In this document: positions 1 through 5,900 of the stretch, piece by piece | Position numbering within the stretch: the stretch's first letter is position 1 | How the letters are laid out: each line of letters opens with the position of its first letter | Assembly: GCA_946638265.1 (NCBI GenBank) | Contig: CAMPBN010000077.1 | Coordinates: 1-5,900, forward strand | Source: an uncultured Bacillota bacterium | GTDB taxonomy: Bacteria; Bacillota; Clostridia; Peptostreptococcales; Anaerovoracaceae | Direction of reading: 5' to 3' | Length of the DNA stretch: 5,900 nt | The notes under the pieces: generated by a model | Told to the model about the DNA's origin: nothing | The model's database searches: none | The model's input: only the letters and a program-made list of their open reading frames with translations | Position numbers and translations under genes: made by a program

Positions 1-40
1 CCTGCTCGCAGTAAAGCCGCGGCACGGCACTCGTACCCGT

Positions 41-69
41 AAAAAAGCGGCAGGCTTTCGCCTGCCGCT
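41..69 (-). terminator. Strong intrinsic terminator after the transporter
   Basis: On the minus strand, AGCGGCAGGC and GCCTGCCGCT form a perfect 10-bp GC-rich stem closed by a GAAA tetraloop, followed directly by a T-run (TTTTTT, counting the last stem base, positions 41-46). It lies about 50 nt past the TAA stop. On the + strand the sequence after the stem is CGTTTG, so it acts mainly on the minus strand and marks the end of the transporter transcript. Confidence 0.92.
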
Positions 70-119
70 CGTTTGTCAGTGATAAGCTAAAGCCGATGTT
101 CTCTGATCTATAGCCTATA

Positions 120-1511
120 TTAGAACAGTGTAGTGAACTTGAAGAAGGAGTTCAGCTGTACGATGAGGAGAAGGATCATGAAGATCGGTCCTACCCATCT
201 GAAGCAGAAATCTACAAAGCCCTTGGACTTGAATGTATTGCCGTTCAGCTCTACTTCGTCGTCGATGTAGTGTCTGCGAGTCCATCCGAACATGATAGCC
301 ATCAGGAGTCCGCCAAGAGGCATCAGGATACCTTCTGCACCGAGGTCGAAGAAGTCAAGCCAGCAAGTAAGTCCGAACGGATAAGGAGAACCGGAACCGC
401 CCAGAGCGTCCCATGTTACCAGTGTACCGCCGGCAATTGCAACGATTGTGATGATCCAAACGTAGAAGCTTCTCTTGTGACTGGAGCCCTTGCGTGCGCC
501 TGCATCTTCCATTGCGGAGATAGCGCCTTCCATCATACCGATGGAGGAGGTCAGAGCTGCAAAGAATACCAGCAGGTAGAATACAAATCCGAAGATTGCA
601 CCACCGGCCATATCCTGGAATACAGTCTGCAGAGTTACGAACAGAAGTCCAGGGCCGCCGGCCGGCTCCATGCCGTAAGCGAATACTGCAGGCATTACAG
701 CCATACCTGCGAGGACAGCTACGAGAGTATCACATACAGGAACGATAACTGCGTTCTTTTCGAGGTTGTTTTCCTTGCCCAGGTATGAACCGTAAGCAAT
801 CAGGCAACCGGAAGCCAGGGACAGTGAGAAGAACATCTGTGAACCTGCCATACCGAGAACCCTGCACCAGCCTGTGCCCTTGAAGGCCTCAAAGCTTGGC
901 TTGAACAGGAATGCAAGACCTTCGCCTGCGCCAGGAAGTGTGCAGCTTCTTACTACAACTACCAGCAGCATTATGAAGAGTGCAGGCATTGCCCATGAGC
1001 AGAACTTCTCGATACCGCCGCCAACGCCCATCATTACGATGAGGAGAGTCAGCGCGATGAAGAGATAAGTGTAAACCATTGGTTCAGCGCCGCCGCCGAT
1101 AAAGCCGCCAAAGGCTTCTCCGGCATTTGCACCGTTAAAACCAAAACCTGCGCCGATAAGATCGCCAAAGTTGGCAACCATGTACTTCATTACGTAACCA
1201 CCGAATGTTACGTAGAAGCAGATCAGCAGGAAAGGAACGATGGTATCGAAGATACCGGCAATCTTAAATCTTCTGTCGCATGTCTCAAATGCTTCGATTG
1301 CTGCTTTTCCTGTCTTACGACCGAGTGCGATTTCACCGATCATCAGAGGATAACCTACAAAAATTGCTAAGATGAGATATACCAGCAGGAATGCGAATCC
1401 GCCGCCGATACCCATCTTGTACGGGAAGGACCAGATATTACCCAGTCCGACTGCAGAACCGATGGATGCCATCAGGAATCCAAAGTTACTGCCAAACTTA
1501 CCTTTATCCAT
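120..1511 (-). CDS. Sodium-dependent amino-acid transporter, NSS/SNF family (11 TM)
   Basis: Inner-membrane symporter expected to import an amino acid together with Na+. The 463-residue protein has the LeuT-fold signatures: TM1 with GNIWSFPY at about residues 24-31 (unwound substrate and Na+ site), TM3 with Tyr100 near the LeuT Tyr108 position, TM6 with SQMFFSLSLASG at 224-235 and AYGSYLG at 239-245, and TM8 with ALTSSIG at 319-325 (Na2-site Thr/Ser), followed by AMEDAG. I count 11 hydrophobic segments, at roughly 10-31, 39-61, 91-113, 146-165, 169-190, 226-246, 255-281, 304-330, 347-364, 393-410 and 438-458. This is the 11-TM form common in bacteria rather than the 12 of LeuT. Oddity: Ser28 replaces the usual Arg of GNxWRFPY. 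Asp261 in TM7 is a candidate for the acidic residue that replaces chloride in bacterial members. The ATG start is supported by GGAGG 8 nt upstream (1520-1524). A strong terminator follows the gene. The substrate cannot be told from sequence; a neutral or hydrophobic amino acid is the family default. Confidence 0.93.
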   Translation of the reverse strand: MDKGKFGSNFGFLMASIGSAVGLGNIWSFPYKMGIGGGFAFLLVYLILAIFVGYPLMIGEIALGRKTGKAAIEAFETCDRRFKIAGIFDTIVPFLLICFYVTFGGYVMKYMVANFGDLIGAGFGFNGANAGEAFGGFIGGGAEPMVYTYLFIALTLLIVMMGVGGGIEKFCSWAMPALFIMLLVVVVRSCTLPGAGEGLAFLFKPSFEAFKGTGWCRVLGMAGSQMFFSLSLASGCLIAYGSYLGKENNLEKNAVIVPVCDTLVAVLAGMAVMPAVFAYGMEPAGGPGLLFVTLQTVFQDMAGGAIFGFVFYLLVFFAALTSSIGMMEGAISAMEDAGARKGSSHKRSFYVWIITIVAIAGGTLVTWDALGGSGSPYPFGLTCWLDFFDLGAEGILMPLGGLLMAIMFGWTRRHYIDDEVELNGNTFKSKGFVDFCFRWVGPIFMILLLIVQLNSFFKFTTLF

Positions 1512-1519
1512 AATTTACA

Positions 1520-1524
1520 CCTCC
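1520..1524 (-). promoter_or_regulatory. Ribosome binding site of the transporter
   Basis: GGAGG (in CGGAGGTG) on the minus strand, 8 nt before the ATG at 1511. It supports the chosen start, as does the usual short N-terminal stretch before TM1. Confidence 0.8.
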
Positions 1525-1549
1525 GGAATAAAAAATGATAAGTCCGCAT

Positions 1550-1645
1550 CCACATATATTACCACATATATAAGGATGTTTTAACACTGATAGGTGTTAC
1601 CTGACTAAAGTAAAACCCACCACATTTATTAAACCACAATTAAAA
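1550..1645. repeat. Four copies of a CCACATATATWA-like 12-mer
   Basis: Copies on the + strand: CCACATATATTA (1550-1561), CCACATATATAA (1562-1573, exactly tandem), CCACATTTATTA (1620-1631) and the weaker CCACAATTAAAA (1634-1645). The first three differ from each other by one or two bases. All have the same orientation and lie in the leader of the transporter gene. They could be repeated protein-binding sites or a short sequence duplication. Confidence 0.5.
1582..1599. promoter_or_regulatory. Perfect 18-bp dyad in the transporter leader
   Basis: TAACAC, six bases, GTGTTA. It lies between candidate promoter P1 and the transporter start, about 70 nt before the ATG. Its layout (two 6-bp half-sites with centres 12 bp apart) is that of a dimeric repressor operator; as RNA it would be a weak 6-bp hairpin with a 6-nt loop. 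No specific regulator is recognised. Confidence 0.45.
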
Positions 1646-1671
1646 CGGTTTTGGAATAATAAATTTACATA

Positions 1672-1701
1672 ATTATCTAAAAAATTGCAAAACCCGTTCA
1701 A
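1672..1701 (-). promoter_or_regulatory. Candidate sigma-A promoter for the transporter (P1)
   Basis: On the minus strand, -35 TTGAAC (1696-1701, 4 of 6 to consensus) and -10 GATAAT (1672-1677, 5 of 6), with an 18-nt spacer. It would start transcription near 1665 and give a leader of about 155 nt. A small dyad (1700-1714) touches the -35. Chance matches are common in AT-rich DNA. Confidence 0.4.
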
Positions 1702-1717
1702 CTTTGCAAAAGTTTCC

Positions 1718-1746
1718 TGTATAAAATATCACTAGTTTGCTGTAAA
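1718..1746 (-). promoter_or_regulatory. Second candidate sigma-A promoter for the transporter (P2)
   Basis: On the minus strand, -35 TTTACA (1741-1746, 5 of 6) and -10 TATACA (1718-1723, 4 of 6), spaced 17 nt. It is an alternative or additional start upstream of P1; it is supported by motif match only. Confidence 0.28.
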
Positions 1747-1821
1747 AACCCTAAAATTAGGATAAAGTTTGCAATTAACTTTTTATGGGATTAAATTGCA
1801 TTTTTTGACATAAATTTAACA

Positions 1822-1856
1822 GGGGCTCTGCCGCCGCAAACGCAGCGCAGAACCCC
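1822..1856 (-). terminator. GC-rich hairpin after the aminotransferase, weak terminator or transcript-end structure
   Basis: Located 20 nt past the TAG stop. In minus-strand RNA the arms GGGGUUCUG and CAGAGCCCC pair over 9 bp (one U-G), followed by CGCUGC with GCGGCG (6 bp, one U-G), one bulged G and a GUUU loop. The wobble pairs hold only in the minus-strand RNA; on the + strand they become C-A mismatches, so the structure fits transcription of the aminotransferase. Downstream is UGUUAAAUUUAUG, without a proper U-run, so termination may be partial, or the hairpin may protect a 3' end. Confidence 0.55.
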
Positions 1857-1876
1857 CCGAAAACCGCTGGATTTGG

Positions 1877-3061
1877 CTATTCGTTGAAAGCCTTTTCAAA
1901 TGCCTGCATGGAATTTACAACAGTCTCCTTGGATACGCAATAAGAAAGTCTGAAGTAACCCTTTACACCGAAATCGTCGGACGGAACAACCAAAAGATTG
2001 TACTTTTTGCACTTCTCGGAGAAGGCCACACCATCTCCGCCCGGTGCCTTAACGAAGAGATAGAATGCTCCGTCAGGCTGTGCAAATTCATATCCGATCT
2101 TCTTGAGTCCTTCCATGAGGATCTTTCTGTTTTCTTCATAAGCTCCCAGGTCAGGTCTCTCGTGTGTGCACTGTGCCACCACTCTCTGAAGGAGTGTAGG
2201 CGGACATACATGTCCGATGATTCTTGCTGCGCCGGCTACTGCAGACATAACGTCCTTGGAGTCTGTAACGCAGTCAGGAACGCAGATATAGCCGATACGT
2301 TCACCCGGCAGTGACAGGCTCTTGGAATAAGAGTAAGCCACGATGGTGTCCTTGTAGATGGAAGGAACCCAAGGCACTTCCACGCCGCCGTAAACCAGTT
2401 CTCTGTAAGGTTCGTCGGCTACCAGATAGATAGGATGGCCAACTTCTTTGCTCTTGCGGGTCAGGATGTCAGCTACCTTTTCCAGGGTTGCTCTGCTGAA
2501 AACAACGCCTGATGGGTTGTTCGGTGTATTAATGATAACGCACTGAGTGTCAGCATCAATTTTCTTTTCCAATGCCGGAAGATTGATCTGGAAGCTGGTG
2601 GTATCAGCCTCTACATAGTCGTACTTCATGCCGGCGCCTTCGGAGAAAGGTCTGTATTCAGGGAAGAAAGGCGCAATTCCCAGAACCTTGCTCTTACCTT
2701 CTTCTACGCAAAGTGCCTTGAAAATAGTGATCAGGGCAGGTGCTGCTCCGCAGGTGCAGAAAATGTTGGAACTCTTGATGTCCATTCCCATTCTTTCGGT
2801 GAGTTCTTTCGCAATGGCTTCTCTTACCTCTTCAAAGCCCGGAGCTGCGGAATAGCCGTGAACCAGAAGCGGATCTTCGTGGTCCAGAATGTATTTTGCA
2901 GTTTCGTTTACTTTTTTCGGAGCAGGGATGCTTGGATTTCCAAGACTGTAGTCAAACACATTTTCTCTGCCGACTTTTTTTGCCTGTTCCAGTCCGTACT
3001 GGAACAGTTCTCTGATACAGGACTTCTTGCTTCCCAGTCCATACGCATACTGATTAAACAT
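1877..3061 (-). CDS. PLP-dependent aminotransferase, class I/II (fold type I)
   Basis: Cytosolic enzyme transferring an amino group between an amino acid and a 2-oxo acid through pyridoxal phosphate. The 394-residue protein is full length for the family. Visible landmarks are: SLGNPSIPAP at 39-48, the usual N-terminal substrate-site segment; CGAAPAL at 104-110, cofactor phosphate loop; NTPNNPSG at 178-185; VADEPY at 214-219, with Asp216 for the pyridine nitrogen and Tyr219; SYSKSLSLPGERIGY at 244-258, with Lys247 as the Schiff-base lysine and Arg255 contacting phosphate; and FRLSY at 370-374, with Arg371 as the likely substrate-carboxylate arginine. It resembles the aspartate-aminotransferase-like group common in Clostridia. 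Asp, aromatic or Ala specificity cannot be decided, so no symbol is given. The start is an ATG with AAAGGAGG (3068-3075) 6 nt upstream; the stop is TAG. It lies 81 nt after atpC with no clear terminator between, so read-through from the atp operon is possible. A GC-rich hairpin follows it. Confidence 0.93.
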   Translation of the reverse strand: MFNQYAYGLGSKKSCIRELFQYGLEQAKKVGRENVFDYSLGNPSIPAPKKVNETAKYILDHEDPLLVHGYSAAPGFEEVREAIAKELTERMGMDIKSSNIFCTCGAAPALITIFKALCVEEGKSKVLGIAPFFPEYRPFSEGAGMKYDYVEADTTSFQINLPALEKKIDADTQCVIINTPNNPSGVVFSRATLEKVADILTRKSKEVGHPIYLVADEPYRELVYGGVEVPWVPSIYKDTIVAYSYSKSLSLPGERIGYICVPDCVTDSKDVMSAVAGAARIIGHVCPPTLLQRVVAQCTHERPDLGAYEENRKILMEGLKKIGYEFAQPDGAFYLFVKAPGGDGVAFSEKCKKYNLLVVPSDDFGVKGYFRLSYCVSKETVVNSMQAFEKAFNE

Positions 3062-3067
3062 TTTTTT

Positions 3068-3075
3068 CCTCCTTT
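3068..3075 (-). promoter_or_regulatory. Ribosome binding site of the aminotransferase
   Basis: AAAGGAGG on the minus strand, 6 nt before the ATG at 3061. Its upstream edge overlaps the 20-bp dyad, so anything bound there or folded there could affect ribosome access. Confidence 0.85.
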
Positions 3076-3093
3076 ATCTTACTCGTAAGATAA
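3074..3093. promoter_or_regulatory. 20-bp dyad abutting the aminotransferase ribosome binding site
   Basis: Perfect inverted repeat with 9-bp arms TTATCTTAC and GTAAGATAA around a 2-nt centre (TC on the + strand). It overlaps the AAAGGAGG site (3068-3075) by two bases. It could be a repressor operator of the MarR/TetR size class, or in RNA an 8-bp hairpin with a CGAG loop next to the ribosome binding site, acting on translation or mRNA stability. The symmetry is directly visible; the function is inference. Confidence 0.55.
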
Positions 3094-3142
3094 TTTAATA
3101 AAACCACATAATATATAATATATCTTCATGATATATCCTATT

Positions 3143-4967
<1,825 letters not shown>

Positions 4968-4970
4968 TTA

Positions 4971-4977
4971 CCTCCTT
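4971..4977 (-). promoter_or_regulatory. Ribosome binding site deciding the TTG start of atpD
   Basis: AAGGAGG on the minus strand, 9 nt before the TTG at 4959-4961. Its first two bases are the last two of the atpG TAA stop codon (4976-4978). A ribosome ending atpG therefore finishes on top of the atpD initiation site, which favours re-initiation. With no nearby ATG, this site fixes the unusual start. Confidence 0.85.
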
Positions 4978-5839
4978 ATTCTAATGCTTCGGAACCCGAA
5001 ACCACTTCGATGATTTCGTTGGTAATAGCGGCCTGGCGTGCTCTGTTGTAGAAGAGAGACAGTCTGCCAAGCATATCCCTGGCATTGTCCGTAGCATTTT
5101 CCATGGCCATGCGGCGTGCCGCGTGCTCGCAGGTGGCGGATTCCACCACTGCGCTGTAAACCTGCACCGATACATACTTTGGTATCAGATAATTGAACAC
5201 TTCAAGAGGGGAAGGTTCATATTCGACGTCAGGCTTGTATTCGTCCTCCTCGCTTGCAGCTGCAGCCTCGATCGGGAGAATCTGCACGGTTTTGACTTCC
5301 TGCTCCAGATTGTTCTTGAAAGCAGTGTATACCAGCTGCACGGAGTTGATTTCACCCGCATCATACAGGTCGAAAATTTCATCCACGATAGGAGCCATAT
5401 CCTTCATGCGGATGGTCTCGGACGGAATGGTGCATTCTCGCCTGATTTCATAACCTCTTCTGGCAAAATAGTCTCTGCCTTTGGAGCCGATAGCAAAAAT
5501 CAGGTTTTCTCCTTCGTCAGCTGCCAGTCTCGCCTCCATTTCCTTAATAACATTGGAATTGTAAGCTCCGCAAAGGCCTTTGTTTCCGGTGATGAAAATA
5601 TAGGCTTTTTTGTCCTTTGCGTTCTCCGGGCTGACATACAGAGAAGGCAGCTCCTCCGCCGTCCTGAAAATATCCTCGATGGTGGAAGTAATGGCTCTGA
5701 AATATTTGTTGCTTTCGTCGAAAACATTTTTCGCTCTTCGCAGCTTAGCTGCAGACACCAGCTTCATAGCGCTTGTAATGTGCTCCGTGGAGCTGACACT
5801 GCGTATGCGCCGCTTAATATCCTGCATATTGCCGGCCAT
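4976..5839 (-). CDS. atpG: F1Fo ATP synthase subunit gamma
   Basis: Central rotor shaft of F1, linking the membrane c-ring to the catalytic alpha/beta hexamer. Its 287 residues are typical. The N-terminal coiled-coil helix, DIKRRIRSVSSTEHITSAMK at 7-26 continuing to about residue 60, and the C-terminal helix from about 225 (ATCEHAARRMAMENATDNA, 235-253) to the end form the shaft. ITGNKGLCGAYNSNV at 83-97 is the conserved Rossmann-like core segment. ITNEIIEVVSGSEA at 272-285 fits the family signature except that Ser282 takes the place of the usual Ala after Gly. Residues 191-211 are an acidic, low-complexity insert (EAAAASEEDEYKPDVEYEPSP), the variable part of bacterial gamma. The ATG start has AAGGAGG (5847-5853) 7 nt upstream. 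The TAA stop is embedded in the ribosome binding site of atpD. Confidence 0.97.
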   Translation of the reverse strand: MAGNMQDIKRRIRSVSSTEHITSAMKLVSAAKLRRAKNVFDESNKYFRAITSTIEDIFRTAEELPSLYVSPENAKDKKAYIFITGNKGLCGAYNSNVIKEMEARLAADEGENLIFAIGSKGRDYFARRGYEIRRECTIPSETIRMKDMAPIVDEIFDLYDAGEINSVQLVYTAFKNNLEQEVKTVQILPIEAAAASEEDEYKPDVEYEPSPLEVFNYLIPKYVSVQVYSAVVESATCEHAARRMAMENATDNARDMLGRLSLFYNRARQAAITNEIIEVVSGSEALE

Positions 5840-5846
5840 AAGCTTC

Positions 5847-5853
5847 CCTCCTT
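5847..5853 (-). promoter_or_regulatory. Ribosome binding site of atpG
   Basis: AAGGAGG on the minus strand, 7 nt before the ATG at 5839. It is a near-perfect match to the anti-Shine-Dalgarno sequence and fixes the atpG start. Confidence 0.85.
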
Positions 5854-5879
5854 TTCTTTAACTTTTGCGTTTTCTTGCT

Positions 5880-5900
5880 TTAACTCTTTATCGCTTTATT
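5880..5900 (-). CDS. Possible last codons of atpA (alpha subunit), cut by the window edge
   Basis: In the canonical operon atpA precedes atpG. Read on the minus strand from the window edge, one frame gives NKAIKS followed by TAA at 5880-5882, which could be the end of an alpha subunit. A second frame gives IKR and a stop at 5888-5890. Only six residues are visible, so neither can be matched to a family. The call rests on gene order, not on the sequence itself. Confidence 0.3.
   Translation of the reverse strand, partial: NKAIKS

Larger units (their letters stand above)
1512..1876. other. 365-nt gene-free region upstream of the transporter
   Basis: AT-rich except for the hairpin at 1822-1856. 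No plausible coding sequence was found on either strand, and I recognise no T-box, riboswitch or tRNA. It holds two candidate promoters, a perfect 18-bp dyad (1582-1599), a smaller dyad (1700-1714, arms AACTTT and AAAGTT), four copies of a CCACATATATWA-like 12-mer and five TTGCA/TTTGC words between 1685 and 1800. Together with the hairpin this suggests that the transporter has its own regulated promoter region and a leader of about 150 nt. Confidence 0.6.
3062..3142. other. atpC-aminotransferase spacer, AT-rich, no clear terminator
   Basis: This 81-nt spacer contains a 7-bp AT-only-but-one hairpin (3118-3136, arms ATATATC and GATATAT, 5-nt loop). On the minus strand it is followed by TATATATTATG rather than a run of T, so it is a poor terminator candidate. 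I found no convincing -35/-10 pair. The 20-bp dyad and the ribosome binding site of the aminotransferase occupy its left end. Confidence 0.6.

Noticed and set aside
1..40. Possible end of another gene or an RNA beyond the terminator
   Set aside because: Only 40 bases with no readable frame signature, stop context or RNA fold that I can support.
270..788. Open frame on the + strand (172 codons) opposite the transporter
   Set aside because: Antisense to membrane-segment codons; Cys/His/Ser-rich product with no domain and no ribosome binding site.
1512..1672. T-box or amino-acid riboswitch in the transporter leader
   Set aside because: I see no T-box antiterminator core, no terminator/antiterminator pair before the start codon and no conserved riboswitch core.
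1804..1809. Perfect TTGACA on the + strand as a possible -35 box
   Set aside because: The right spacing downstream falls in the GC-rich hairpin with no -10-like sequence, and no + strand gene follows.
3118..3136. Hairpin ATATATC/GATATAT after atpC as an atp operon terminator
   Set aside because: Almost only A-T pairs and no T-run after it on the minus strand; expected by chance in such AT-rich sequence.

Overview
The window reads as the 3' part of an F1Fo ATP synthase operon followed by two amino-acid metabolism genes. All five genes lie on the minus strand. In transcription order (right to left) they are atpG (gamma), atpD (beta), atpC (epsilon), a class I/II PLP-dependent aminotransferase, and an 11-helix sodium-coupled amino-acid transporter of the NSS/SNF family. 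Strong AGGAGG-type ribosome binding sites, AT-rich spacers between genes of moderate G+C, the protein styles and the gene order point to a Clostridia-type Firmicute, probably an anaerobe that ferments amino acids. This taxonomic placement is inference; no rRNA is present.

Region by region (+ coordinates). 5840-5900: leader of atpG, possibly with the last codons of atpA at the edge. 3143-5839: atpG, atpD and atpC, tightly packed. The atpG-atpD gap is 14 nt, with the atpD ribosome binding site overlapping the atpG stop, and atpD and atpC overlap by 8 nt. 3062-3142: an 81-nt AT-rich spacer with no convincing terminator, carrying a 20-bp dyad that abuts the ribosome binding site of the next gene. 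1877-3061: the aminotransferase. 1512-1876: a 365-nt gene-free region with a GC-rich hairpin just after the aminotransferase, candidate promoters, a perfect TAACAC-N6-GTGTTA dyad and a repeated 12-bp motif. 120-1511: the transporter. 41-69: a textbook intrinsic terminator closing the transporter transcript. 1-40: nothing recognisable.

How the genes may work together: gamma, beta and epsilon are the rotor stalk, catalytic subunit and regulatory subunit of F1. A transporter that imports amino acids with Na+ and an aminotransferase that starts their breakdown or interconversion would suit a cell that lives on amino acids. The physical link to the atp genes may be only neighbourhood. The long spacer, hairpin and promoter-like sites suggest the transporter is a separate transcription unit, while the aminotransferase could be reached by read-through from the atp operon.

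I find no previously undescribed multi-gene system here. The points worth a second look are small: the TTG start of atpD, the coupling at the atpD/atpC overlap, the ATP-binding signature in epsilon, the transporter's missing gate arginine, and several candidate regulatory sites in the two spacers.
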